21,413 nt of DNA from Porphyra umbilicalis (GCA_002049455.2 KV919337.1:1-21413), one strand, 5' to 3'. Positions 8,670 to 18,827 are shown, counted from the stretch's first letter. The notes: generated from the letters alone by a model not told the origin. Program-made: numbers and translations.

Positions 8670-9694
8670 TGGCTGAAACGCGCGAAGCGTGGACGCCATG
8701 ATTTTGTTTTTTTCTTGATTGACTGGGGGTGCTTTTTTGGATGTTGTGGGCGCAGGTCGGCGGCTGTTGTGGGTGGCGCAGCGGCTGGGAGTGGGTGATG
8801 CGGCATGTGCGTGTACGCGCGGCATGCGGCGGCTTGGGGGCGTACCCGCCCCTCCTTTTGTGGGTGTGGCGCGCGCGTGCAACGACTGTGTGCGCAGCGC
8901 GAGAGTCGACGTGGGCGAGCCGGCACTGTCTTGGCGCGTGCCTGTGGCTGTTGGCTTGCTTGCTGTTGGTCTCCTTGTACGAGTACAATTTCCTTTTTGT
9001 GTCTCTTCGTGCTCCGTTGTAGTGGAGCGAGCCGCCTGTCTTGTGGCGAGTGGCATAGTGCGCCTGCACGGACGGTCTGCGCGTCCGAGTCGTGTGTGCA
9101 GTGGCAGCACTGTCTGTCCTTTGCAGCGAGATGTACAAACGTCATCAATAATCTACCCCGTCTTCTCTGCGGTTGCCCATTGCCTGGCGTGGAGGTCCCC
9201 ATATGCACCACGCCCGCCTGTGCACAAGCACGAAAAAAGAGGTCACACAAAAGGCTTGGCACAACTAGCAGTCGCTGCGGATTCCTCCGTCGACGCAGCC
9301 ATCAGAGGCGTCCCCCCCCCGCCTCCATATCGCCGCTGCGCTCCCACCCGCCACCGCCACCCACCGCCACCCGCGACAGAGGCGCCGCCACAGCCCGCCT
9401 ATTGTGTTTCCCGCACTCTGCGTAGGCCGCCGCCGACGCGCGCATCCCGTCCGCGTCCTTTTACACACGGTGGTCCCCCAGGCAACGCCCGGCGGGGCCG
9501 ACACGTGGATGACCCCACGCCCGCTTTGGATCGTGAGCCGCCCTGTCTCCGCGCACCGCACGCTGTTGCTTGCGCGTGTTACATAACGACCCCCACCACC
9601 ACCAAACCCAAAAGCCTTGGGGTCTGGCAACCAAGAGGCCACGACTGGCTTTATCTCGGCTCTGCGGTGCGGCCTCTAAATAAGCATCACGCAC

Positions 9695-9774
9695 CCCTCC
9701 CCCCTCCCCCCCTCCACCCCCGGTCCTCTCCCGCCCCCCCACTCCTCCCGGTGCCCCGCCCGCAGCTGCCCCGC
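9695..9774 (-). promoter_or_regulatory. G-rich tract in the 3' flank of the glycosyltransferase gene
   Basis: Read on the minus strand, the 80 bases directly after the stop contain several runs of 4-7 G separated by short spacers. This mirrors the G-rich tract after the convergent thioredoxin gene. A G-quadruplex in the sense RNA is possible. Confidence 0.4.
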
Positions 9775-12278
9775 CTACAAGTTGACTTTGGCAAAGTGCT
9801 CGCCCGCGAGGCGCGCCTCGACCCCCCCAATCCGTTGGGCGGCTTCCGTAAAGCTGCTCCAGTTGCTGCCGAGGAGCCCCTTGGTTTTGGAGAGGCACAG
9901 AATGTCGACGAGCGCCAGCCGCACGCACGCGCCGTCGCGGCCGTCGCACTCGCGGGGCGTCGAGACGACTTGCCCGGGGAACGCCTTGGCCATGATGTCA
10001 ATGACCGCGGCCGTGTCGGTGGCCACGTAAAATTTGAGCGACGGGTCCTTGGACTGCAGGCTCTTCATTTCGGCAATGAAGGACGTGTACGAGGAGGCGC
10101 GCCGCCACTTCTCCATCGTTGCTGCTGCCTCCGAGCCGTACTCGTCGTCAAACGAGACGCCGTCAATGTCCTTGTCGAGCGTCTTGTTGCGGATGTGCAC
10201 GCCAATCATGCCCGACAGGCCCTCGGAGGCGCGCGCCGACACCATCTCGGCAACCGCCGGGACAGGGGTCAGGGCCCGCAACTGTGCATTGTCCAAGTCC
10301 CAAGAGGTCAGCTTGGGGTCCGCCTCGATAATGTAGGCGCCCTTAAAGTAGATGCTCTTGTCCTCCGCGTCGGGCACTTGCTCGCCCTTGACCGCGCCGC
10401 CGCCCTCCATCTCCATATAGTTGTGGAAGACAAACGACTTCCACGCGCCGTCCCACTCGGCGGCACCCTTCATGTCGGGCCACTTGGGCGAAAAGGTGTC
10501 GAGGACGGCCAGCTTGGTCGCAAACAGGTCCCCGTACGAGGCCTGGATGTGGGCGTCCTTCTCCCAAACAATCAGCGGCACGCGTCCTGACTCGGCGGCA
10601 AACGAGAGGCAGCTGCCGAGCGCGCGCAGGCGGTTGCCGAGGCCGTGCATGACGTGGCAGAGGAGCACGCGGGGCTTGGGCGTCGGCTCGGACAGTGGCC
10701 GCGCGGCGCCGCCCGCGGCAGCGGCGGCGGCCTTGACCAGCTCCGCCTCCCGCACCATCAGCTGCGTCAGCAGGGTTTCCTTCATCGGCGCGGCGGCCGA
10801 CGAGAGGAGGTCCCATGGGATGTCAAACTGGTCATGCAGCCGCCGCCCAAGGGACAAATCCCACGCCGCGTCCGCGTCGGGCGCGGCGGTCAGCGCGCGG
10901 AGGTCCTTGGGCACACTCGCCGCCTTGATGACGAGGTAATTGCCGCCCGTCGGGGCGGCCGCCTTGGCCGCCGCCGGCGCAGATGCCGCGCCGCCCGCCG
11001 CCTTTGCTGTGGCGGCGGCTGCCGCCAGCGTGGCCGCCGACGGCGGCGCCGGCTCGGCCGGCTCGTACGTACTCCGGTGCGAGACGGCGGCACCCGTCGC
11101 AACGCCCGATGGGCCGACCCAGCCCGGCAGCTTCTCCAACAGCAGCGCGTTAAAGTCAATCTCCACGCCGACAAAGCGCACCCCCGACTGCGCGCGCGCG
11201 CCGTCGCCGTGCGGGGTGTGGCTGATCTTGTCGTAATCCAAGTCGAGCGTCCGCAAGCCCGCCTTGTCCAGCCGATTGTACAAATCCTCATCGTCCCACC
11301 CGTACGTTTGGATGCGCTCGTCATAGCCGCCGACCGCCCAAAAGTCGGCGCGACGGATAAAGACGGCGCCGTTGAGGTGCACCTCGTCCTCGTTGCGCGC
11401 CTTGGCATAGTTGCCGCGGTAGTAGCCAGCCTTGTCGGCCTCTGCTTTGCGCGACGCGGCCGGCAGGGACGCGAGCGCCGCCGGCAATGGGTGCGCCGTC
11501 ACAAAGTCGGGCGTCACCGAGTAGTCGCAATCGATGCGGAGCACCGAATCGTGCGACGACGCGTTCACGCCGAGGTTGTACGCGCGCGACAGCACCCACT
11601 TGGGCTCCCCCTCCACGCGGAGGAGCTTGACCTTGGACACCCCGGTCGCGTCGACCGTGTCCTTGAGGGGCGGGTCCGACGAAAAGTCGACGAGCACAAT
11701 CTCGTCCACGCCGTCGACCGCCGCCCACTCGGGGAGCACCTTGGCGAGCGTCTCGTGGCGGTTCATACACGCCGCCACGATCGAGGTGCCCGGCCGCACG
11801 TCCGCTTCGGGGATGTTGAGGTGCACCGACGGGCTGCCGCCGCCGCCGCCGCCGCCGCCCCACCGGCCGAGGCCGCCAAGCGCGGTGCGCCCGCGGCCGT
11901 GGCCCATCCCCGGCGCCTCGTCTGACAGGATGGTCAACAGACCGAGGACGCACAAGAGGCCCGCCGCGCCGCGGGCGACAAACCGCAACACGCTGGCAGT
12001 CGACAGGGCGCCACCGCCGCCACTGGAGCCACCCCCAAAGCCGCCGAGCAACCCCCCCCGCCACCGCCATACGTGTAGTAGCTGCTGCCGCCGCTGCCCG
12101 TGCGGCGTAGCGGCCCAAAACCGACGGTGCTCCAGCCGCTGCCGCCCCCGCTGCCGCCGCCTCCTCTCCTCCCCGACCAGCCACCGCCGCTGCCACGCGC
12201 AGAGCCGCCAGCGTTGAGCTTGGCATACGTTGCCTCGCGCACGGCCCGCTCAAAGTCATTCTTGTGGGGGGACGACAT
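9775..12278 (-). CDS. Bifunctional Golgi glycosyltransferase: GT-A domain fused to fucosyltransferase-like domain
   Basis: In the uninterrupted frame (ATG 12051, 758 residues), residues 21-42 form one transmembrane anchor, so a type II Golgi protein is expected. Residues 88-300 are a GT-A domain: SIVAACMNRHE, VLVDFSSD, a DxD-type LRIDCDYS (171-178), and GGYDERIQTYGWDDEDLYNR (241-260), the acidic signature seen in GT2/GT7-type transferases. An Ala-rich linker (331-370) follows. Residues 460-745 resemble GDP-fucose-dependent transferases: HGLGNRLRAL (469-478), IGVHIRNKT (616-624), FYVATDT (674-680) and a final CLSKTKGLLGSNWSSF motif. The protein probably adds two sugars to a glycan; donors and acceptor are unknown. 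In another frame, ATG 12278 (or 12326) begins a polar, Gly/Ser-rich cytosolic tail (MSSPHKNDFERAVREATYAK) that joins the main frame at 12052-12059 if one base is added, so I place the start at 12278. Confidence 0.85.
12052..12059 (-). other. Eight-G run (minus strand), likely single-base gap in the glycosyltransferase frame
   Basis: Minus-strand codons from ATG 12278 encode an N-terminal tail ending in SYYTYGGGGGG. The frame with the transmembrane anchor and both enzyme domains is set one base back, and its first ATG (12051) lies just after the run. One missing G in the run joins the two, the same defect as in the neighbouring thioredoxin gene. Confidence 0.6.
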
Positions 12279-12889
12279 GTCGACCGAGGGGAGGGACGGG
12301 CAAGACAGGTTGCGGGTGTGTCGCATTGCGCCGTCCGCCTCCGAGGGGGTGGGGGGCGGCGCAGCGACGCCGCCACGCGCCCGCGGTCGATATTGCGTGC
12401 CGCGCGCCAGCGTCCCGGGGGGGAAGCACGCAGCCCCGCAGGAAGGAGGGTGGGGGGAGCGCCGCGGCGGTTGGAAAGGGGGGGGGGGGGTGGCAGTCGG
12501 GTGGGGAGGCTTGCGGCTACCGCCGCCGCGCACGCAAATGGTGCCCGTCCGGCGCTGGGGCCACGCACGAAAGGCCGTGGCGGTGTGGCGCGTGGCCGAG
12601 CCCGTGCTGACGGCGGCGGCGGTTGGCCAACACGAACCACTGTCGGTGGGCGGCAGCGTGCGCGCGGCGGCCGCCTAGATGGGCTTGTGCCGTGCCGCGG
12701 GGGCGGTGGCCGCACCCGCGCGAGCCCGCTGCGGCTTGGGCCCGGCGGCGCGTGTCGCGGCGGCAGCAAGCACTGCCACGGCAGCGGCAAGCACTGCCAC
12801 GGTCGGGCAGACGCGGTGCCAGTACCGGCACCGTCGCGCGCTGCGCGGCGCTCCCCCCCCCGAGCGCGTGCTGCCAGCAGCGGCGGCGG

Positions 12890-12910
12890 CTGCAGCAGCA
12901 GCAGCAGCAG
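12890..12910 (+). repeat. CAG trinucleotide repeat
   Basis: About seven CAG units in a row are embedded in GC-rich non-coding sequence. It is a slippage-prone microsatellite with no sign that it is translated in a real gene. Confidence 0.85.
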
Positions 12911-13540
12911 CGGTCACGCCCCGCGGGTTGGGGTCACGGCGGTGTCGGCGCCGCGGGGGGGTCGGCACCCGCCCGGCGGGGCCGCAGCGGGCGCGTCGGG
13001 ACAGCGGTGGATTCCGCCGCCTGCGGCCACGCTCCCGTGACCGCTTCAAACGCGGCAGCCGCTGGGGCTAGCAGCGGCGGTGCCCTCTGGCGGGGCCCGC
13101 CCCCCCCCTCAGTCGTCGACCGCCCGCTCGCCCGCCCCGCCGTTGGACAATGAGTGCCTGAGGTAGCGGGTGACCGGGGCGTCGCTCTCGCCGCTCACCG
13201 ACGAGCCCGTGGGGGCTGCCCCCCAAACGTCGCCCCCCCCCCCGCCGGTATCTAGCTACGGCCGGAGCGGGGAGCGCCAATGCTGACGGGGGGGCGCCCA
13301 CGGGGGATGCGGCTGGCGGTAGAGGTTGCAGCCACAGAGCGGGCGGTGGCGGCGGCAGCGTCGTTGGCGCGGTCCGGTCGAGCCGCGCCGGTCGGTTAGA
13401 GGGCGCCCGCAGCGGCTAGCCAACGGGCGTTCCGTTGCCGCCGGGGGCAAGCGCGAGTCGTGGAAGCCGGGCGGCCAGGCCGCGGGCGGCCGCGGAGGCG
13501 GCGCCGGCCGCGGCGGCACACCCGAGTCGTGTGGTGTGGA

Positions 13541-13558
13541 GTGTGTGTGTGTGTGTGT
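13541..13558 (+). repeat. GT dinucleotide repeat
   Basis: A run of alternating GT of about nine units lies in a stretch without a supported gene. It is a simple microsatellite. Confidence 0.85.
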
Positions 13559-14375
13559 CTGTGCGGGAGGGTCGACGGCGTGGCGGGTGACGAGTCGCTG
13601 GCAGGGGCACGCTGTCGCGCAGCGGGTCGTGACGCTGTCGCTGCCCCTTTATGGACGAACTTTGCTCCTGAAGCGCCGCCTGCGCTGGCCTGGAGGCCCG
13701 CCGCGGCCGTCCCCCCGTGGGGCCGTCCACATGGGGTGCCAGAATGGGTGGCAGGCGCCTGGCGCTGGCAGGCTGCGCGCCCACCGCCCGAGCCGTCCAG
13801 GCGGCGTCGCCCAAAGCGTGCGACATCCACCCGTCTCGTGACGCCACAACAGACAACAGGAGAGGCGCCCAGCGCCACGAGGGGCACCCCCCCCAAAACC
13901 GGCGCGCGTTGGGCGTCCGCGCGTGGCGCCCGCATACGGGAACCAGCGGGGTTCGCAGGATCTATCCGATTTCGGCGTCAGCCGCGCTGACGGCTGCGCG
14001 AGAGCGAGCGCTCTCCATTGACCAGCATGCGACAGAGGTTTACAGCCAGTGGCTCCGCTTGTGGTCTCTGACGGGCTGTACGACAGAAATGTGCCCCCCC
14101 CCCCCCTCCCCGGCCTCCCGCTCCACCAGCCCTTCACTGGTCCAATATGGCCTGTCGAGGTCTTTGTGCCGGCGGGTGTCGCCCTGGACGGTCAAAGCAG
14201 CGCCACGGATGAGTCGCCGCGACACGCGGGAGCCCGAGGCGGCTCGCCCCAGACACGTGCTTCCGCTGGTCGTGGCGCCGCTTCCTCAGCGGGGCTCTCG
14301 CAGGGGGCAGCTCAGTTGTTTCTTCGCTCGCCTGCCACTAGTCGGGCAAGGCGTGCCACCCTTACGCCGCCCCCA

Positions 14376-14418
14376 GCGCAGTGGGGCTCGTTGCAGGATC
14401 CACGACGAGGCCCTTTTT
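14376..14418 (+). repeat. Left arm of a 43-bp inverted repeat
   Basis: This sequence (contains GTGGGGCTCGTTGCAGGATC) is the exact reverse complement of 16648-16690. Similarity continues inward in a diverged form, with TTTTCTCGTC-type words on both sides. The two arms bracket a less GC-rich segment of 2.2 kb. They may be copies of an interspersed repeat in opposite orientation or ends of a decayed element. The bases just outside the arms do not match as a target-site duplication. Confidence 0.85.
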
Positions 14419-16647
14419 TCTCGATTCGGCGACGAGAAACCCGTCAAGCTGGCGAAAAACCCCCCTTGAATGCCCTTGTGAGAGCTTTTCTCGTCGAATT
14501 CCATATTCTGCTTGTCTGTGGCTACGTATTTGCATTTTTCACACTGTTCTTGGGTGCTCCAGGACCGTCACGGAGAGCGCCTTCAAGTGATGTAGAACAG
14601 CATGGTGTGAGATGGAGCATGAGGAAGGTAACAAGGGACAACGAGGCCTCATCGAGCCAGCGAGAACGGTCGCAACGATGTTTGAACATGAAGCTCGTTG
14701 AGCTCTTAATCCCCGCTGGTAGCAAGCGCTCATATTAAGTCGCTCACAGGGTGCGGAGATACTGCAAAGACGACTGTCCGTGCAAGTTGCGCGCGGATTC
14801 AAGAGAGAAATACGGAATTGATACGCCCATCGTGGATGCCAGCTGTTATGGATCTGAAGAGTAAAAGAATGGAAACACAACTGAACTAGGAAATTAATCA
14901 GTCCGATCCACCGAGCTGAAGCGGGATGCATCCGAAGCCGAACGACGCCAATCGCCGACGTCCAAGAACGGGGCTGAGAGCGCGTTCCGATCCGCTCGTG
15001 ACCCCGGCTGAATCCGCGAATTCCACGCGTTCCCACCGCCTTCGTTGGGCGAGTCAAGTCTATGTGGAGTGCAATGCCTCCATGCGGCTGCCGCTGCTCG
15101 TTCTGTAGGAGTTCCTTCCGCAGCCATTGGCAGGTATTGCCGGCTGACGAGGGTGCCACAGTCTTAGGAGAACGGGGAGATGCTGGACCCCGGGGGCACG
15201 AGGTCGCGACCAGCACCGGGGCTGTCCGCGGTGCCGGGGTCTGCCCGGTTGGTAGTCGAACGGGGGGCAGAGGCGATAGTTGCCGCTTTGAGACGCGTGC
15301 AGATGAGTGGGTTCGTCCATGGCACGCCGCACGGCCGCCCACCACGCCTAGTTAAGGTGGCTCTTTTGGATTTGAAAGCTGTAGCATCTTTACACAAATT
15401 GTATCCAAGCCCTGCGAATCCTGTGCGCGCCTGGGAGGCTGTCACGGCCACTCGAGGTGGAAGTGACAAATTGCGAAGTCGTCTTGCTCGCCGGCACGCC
15501 GACCTGTTGCAAGATCGCCGCATTCGGGGTCCTTCGTCATGTCTGCCACCGCATGGTCGCCCTCCCACCACCCCCTCCTCGCACACACCTGCAAGGACGT
15601 GATACCTGGTTGGCCCAACACCCTGGTGCAGCGGCGGTGCTCATGAGCCAGGTTGTCCGGTGGCAGAGGACAGTAGGAGTGCTCTGAGCCACTTGTGCAC
15701 GTTGTCAATTACCCGTGGGGCGTTTGACGAGAACACATGTTCCCCTGCGTCTGAGCACACGGCTGTGATCCCCACTCAGAGCCGGTTCGAACAGTGTGAA
15801 GAGTCCCCATGCAACCGATACTACCTTGGTCAGAAAACGACAGTGAAGCCAACCACTCCCTACGAGCACTGACCGTGTGATTAAGATCAAGATCATTCAG
15901 CAGTCACTTCATGCAACAGAAGTGCCTTGTTCGTTTGTTGCGCTCTCATTGGTCCTTCAGGTGAAACAATCAGAAGCGGGTTTCAGGCCGCGAATGTCTC
16001 TCGTTCTTGTGCCGCACGTTCATTGGCTCCGACAGCTATTCCGCCCGAGAAAGAGCTGTATGATCGGCTTTGGCCGACAGCGGTCTTTGCAGCCAATAGA
16101 ACTTCTCCATTTGAAATCTGACCCAATGAGATGGCCATAATCCAAAAGAGCCGCTCAGGGGGGTCTTAACTAGGCGTGCCACGAGGGCAGGGTCCCCGTG
16201 TTGGCGTCGTCACCGTATTCGGCGTAGGCGGGGGGGGAGGGAGTGTTGTAAAAAGCACTCGGTGATACTTCTGAGGCAATGCAACATGTACCTTTTGTTA
16301 GCCGCGATGGTTGTTTGTGGCACCCAACCACCGCGCTGCGGATTGGCGGGAAAACAAGGAGGAAGCCATGTGCGGCCGAATCATGCGCTGTTGTGTGAGT
16401 CATCGGGCTGCACTTGAGTCTGTTTTGCTCCTACTTGTGGGGCTCTTGTAGAACTTTTCGCAACTTGCGCGTAGCTCTCTATTATCTACTTGCCAGGACT
16501 TCGGGGCACTTAAAATGACCTCTATTAGAGCCCAACAGCTATTATAGTCGAAGTCGAGAATCTCGATCAGGCATATCATGACCGAGTGACGAGGTTTTGA
16601 CGAGAAAAGTACCCTCGTCAACGAGCAAAAACGAGCGATCGGGGGGG
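14419..16647. other. Lower-GC segment between inverted repeats, no supported gene
   Basis: This segment has visibly lower GC than its flanks. Its open frames are short or unconvincing; the longest is a minus-strand frame of 268 codons at 14539-15345 with no domain. A small set of CCAAT boxes lies at 15948-16127, and a GCGGGAAAA word (E2F-like) at 16346-16354. It could be the inside of an old mobile element, but I see no transposase or polymerase motif. Confidence 0.45.
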
Positions 16648-16690
16648 AAAAAGGGCCTCGTCGTGGATCCTGCAACGAGCCCCACTGCGC
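16648..16690 (-). repeat. Right arm of the 43-bp inverted repeat
   Basis: Exact reverse complement of 14376-14418. See the left arm for interpretation. Outward of it lies a separate hairpin at 16732-16773. Confidence 0.85.
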
Positions 16691-16731
16691 AGTCGAGCCA
16701 GTCGAGGCCACCTCCCCATGCCTTGGGGTCG

Positions 16732-16773
16732 ATAGTGGCTCGAATGATTGGCTCACATCGCCCGAGCCACTAT
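16732..16773. repeat. Hairpin with 11-bp perfect stem
   Basis: Arms 16732-16742 (ATAGTGGCTCG) and 16763-16773 are perfect reverse complements around a 20-base loop. It lies about 40 bases outside the right arm of the long inverted repeat. Function is unknown. Confidence 0.8.
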
Positions 16774-16799
16774 TCTGGGCACCTTCTGCGCCAATGTCG

Positions 16800-17960
16800 T
16801 CACTCTAAATCATGATCGATTGGTGCTGAGCCATGCACGTGGCCATAGTAAGACCCAACCGTGTCGAGCCATACAGGTGCCAACTGGCCTATCGCACGCC
16901 TCCATGTGATGCTCTGGATTGACAAATCGTTCTCAAATGCACGTCTCTGCATTAAGTCGATCGCACACCACGGCACCGCCAGCCACCCCCCGACGATAAA
17001 AGAACCGCCCGCCACCCGACGCGTCTGGTGCCGGGGACCGCGCCGCCGCCGCCGCCGTGCGGCGATGCCGGCGGCCGCGACGAAGGCGGTGACGGTGGCA
17101 GCGACGGCGGCGGCAGCGACGCCAATGCATCGCCACTCGCGGTGCGGGGGGGGGAGGGGGGGATTGAGGGGTGGGGGGGTAGGGGGTGCGGATAACACCG
17201 CCGCCACAGACGGCGACACGGTGCCCGAAGGCAAGCGGCCGCCGCGTGCCGCGCCAGCCGACGCGCCGCCGCCATGGGCAGACGCGCCGCTGCCGCCACG
17301 GATACGAGCGTGCGGGTGCCCCCCCCTCCCCCCCCGCCCTCTCCCCCCAGTGACTGCCGGCCGCGGCGGCGCGCGCCGCCCTGTCATTGGCGCCGCTGCC
17401 GCCGGCGAGAGAGGGCCGCGCGTCCGTCGTCACCGCCAGCCAAGGCGACGGGTTTGGCAGACGGTGGCCGCGTCGCCGCCGCCCGCTCCGACCGGCAGCG
17501 GTCGCAACGGTGGCCATAACTGGCGGTGGTGTGCGCGTACGTGCCGAGTGCGCAGCCGCCGCCAGTGGTCACGGCCCCGCGCGGCGCGGAGGCACGGGCA
17601 GGGCGCAACCACACGGTGGGGGCCCCCTGCACAGCTCCCCTCACTACTCCGAGGCGGTGCTTCCCCATGCACGGCTGCCGCAGAGCGCACCAGGCGCGCC
17701 ACGCCTACCGCCGAGTGGTCGCGCGCCGACTGCTCGCGGCGCAAAATACGGCCTTCCAGACGCTTGGAAGCAAACGAACAAGTGTGCCCACTTGCGGTTT
17801 CTGCAGTACAATTGTAATGGGTCTTGTTGTACACGTGGCAATTCTACAAATACACTCAAAGAACGCGGAAATCAAACTGAGGCCTGCCTGCCGTATTCAA
17901 AAAAAATCGCCCCATAGCATGGGGACCTGGCCCCAGTCGAAGCGCGACGCGGCGGCGGGG
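16800..17960. other. GC-rich region with no confident gene
   Basis: Frames on both strands run through degenerate GCG/GCA/ACG triplets and C- or G-rich stretches. The only mildly protein-like one is a minus-strand frame of 195 codons (16800-17387), with an Ala/Val-rich hydrophobic stretch at residues 87-109 followed by six Arg. Its N-terminal half is Gly/Arg/Pro low complexity, so I do not call it a gene. From about 17730 rightward GC falls. Confidence 0.4.
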
Positions 17961-17982
17961 AGTAGGGTTGTGCAACACGCCC

Positions 17983-18090
17983 GGGGCGTGCTAAATTGCA
18001 CGCTTGGGGCGTGCAGTTTCACGTGTTTTGGGCGTGTCACGCCCTGCACGCCCAGAATTTTGAGAATTTTAGGGGCGTGATTGGGGCGTG
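17983..18090. promoter_or_regulatory. Cluster of seven (G)GGGCGTG boxes on both strands
   Basis: Plus-strand copies lie at 17983-17990, 18006-18013, 18030-18036, 18072-18079 and 18083-18090. Minus-strand copies (CACGCCC) lie at 18038-18044 and 18047-18053. The pair 18030-18044 forms a palindrome with one spacer base, nested inside a second inverted pair (18006 and 18053 outer arms). The spacers between boxes are AT-rich. The motif resembles GC/GT-box zinc-finger sites. The density suggests a binding array or a decayed short tandem repeat. Confidence 0.5.
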
Positions 18091-18138
18091 CTTGAAAAAA
18101 AAGCACATAATTTCAAATGCGCTCTTGGTGCGCCAGTC

Positions 18139-18157
18139 CACCGAATATTTTTCGGTG
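18139..18157. repeat. Small hairpin (7-bp stem)
   Basis: CACCGAA (18139-18145) and TTCGGTG (18151-18157) pair around the loop TATTT. It lies just downstream of the GGGGCGTG cluster. Confidence 0.7.
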
Positions 18158-18218
18158 CAGTTCCGTGCCACCTTCGTTACTTTTTCAGGGCGCGGTGTCT
18201 TACTGCTCCGTCGAGCGT

Positions 18219-18309
18219 CCACAAACAAGGTGCTCGACGCTATGAGGCGTGGGGACAATTTTTCCGTCGTGTGCCCACGAACAAGGTGCTCGACGCCATG
18301 ATGCGCGGG
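18219..18309 (+). repeat. Direct repeat, two copies 56 bp apart
   Basis: 18219-18253 and 18275-18309 match at 31 of 35 positions, sharing AACAAGGTGCTCGACG. The 56-bp offset is not a multiple of three, so the similarity is not a protein repeat in one frame. It looks like a local tandem duplication in non-coding DNA. Confidence 0.8.
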
Positions 18310-18827
18310 CGCCATCTGTGCGGGATGGGCACAACAACGGCCACCTGCTGTCATCAGCCAGGGAGGACGCAGAGGGGCTCCTCGACACGGGAGCCAATGA
18401 GGACGTTGAATGCGACGCATCGCCCGCCAGCCATGACCAGGCCGATGGCAGTGATGGAGGGGGCGCCGGCGGCGAGCTACGAGCCTCCTGAACGAGGAGG
18501 TCGCCCGATGCGCCACGGCTGGCGCCGGCGTCCCTGGACAGGACGTTGGTCGTCCCAGCGACGAGGACGCTGTGGCAACAAAGAAGGCGCGAACAAATAC
18601 CCTATAACCACACTGACAGTACAAAAGAGAAGGACCCAAAGGGTTAACCTACCGAGAGGACCTACACGGCGCAAAGGCGCTCAAAGGCTAGGACTCGAGA
18701 GGGACGCCAAGATTTAGATGGCGAGCAAGACGGGGCGGCGCGGGGCAAGGCCGGCGCCGTAATAACAAGACGAAAACAAACGAAAAGGAGAGACGAAAGA
18801 GTAACCCCTGGCCCGAATAGGGGGGGC
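18310..18827. other. Region upstream of the structured leader, no supported gene
   Basis: No gene is seen. A small hairpin (CCTCCT/AGGAGG, 18484-18500) is present. From about 18585 the plus strand becomes A-rich and pyrimidine-poor (for example ACAAGACGAAAACAAACG near 18766), which would suit an unstructured leader RNA ahead of the hairpins at 18828. The left boundary of the putative element to the right, if there is one, should lie here, but I could not find a terminal repeat. Confidence 0.35.

Larger units (their letters stand above)
8615..9774. other. Intergenic region between two convergent genes
   Basis: Both flanking genes end here, so it should hold two 3' UTRs. It has a G-rich tract after the thioredoxin stop (8638-8669, including G14 at 8644-8657), then a T-rich stretch (GTTTTTTTCTTG near 8704). 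A mirror C-rich tract (9695-9774) lies next to the glycosyltransferase stop. No canonical AATAAA is visible at either gene end, and frames crossing the region are not protein-like. Confidence 0.5.
12330..14375. other. Intergenic region upstream of the glycosyltransferase, repeat-rich
   Basis: No gene is supported. Open frames occur on both strands, but they are shadows of very high GC with Ala, Arg and Gly runs. Visible simple sequence includes a 21-bp tandem around 12766-12800 (GCAAGCACTGCCAC twice), CAG repeats at about 12890-12910, a GT repeat at about 13541-13558 and a C13 run at 14094-14106. Small hairpins occur at 13976-13992 and 14001-14014. The first few hundred bases should hold the minus-strand promoter, but I see no clear core element. 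Confidence 0.5.

Noticed and set aside
8719..10590. 623-codon plus-strand frame across the convergent gene boundary
   Set aside because: It runs antisense through the glycosyltransferase and through the two 3' flanks, with no domain and mixed low-complexity composition.
15140..15180. Hammerhead ribozyme core (CTGACGA followed by GAAC)
   Set aside because: The second core box is GAAC rather than GAAA, and no stem II or enclosing stem I/III pairing can be drawn.
16800..17387. Small membrane protein on the minus strand with a hydrophobic stretch followed by six Arg
   Set aside because: The N-terminal half is GC-driven low complexity, the hydrophobic part is mostly Ala/Val from degenerate triplets, and no family or context supports it.
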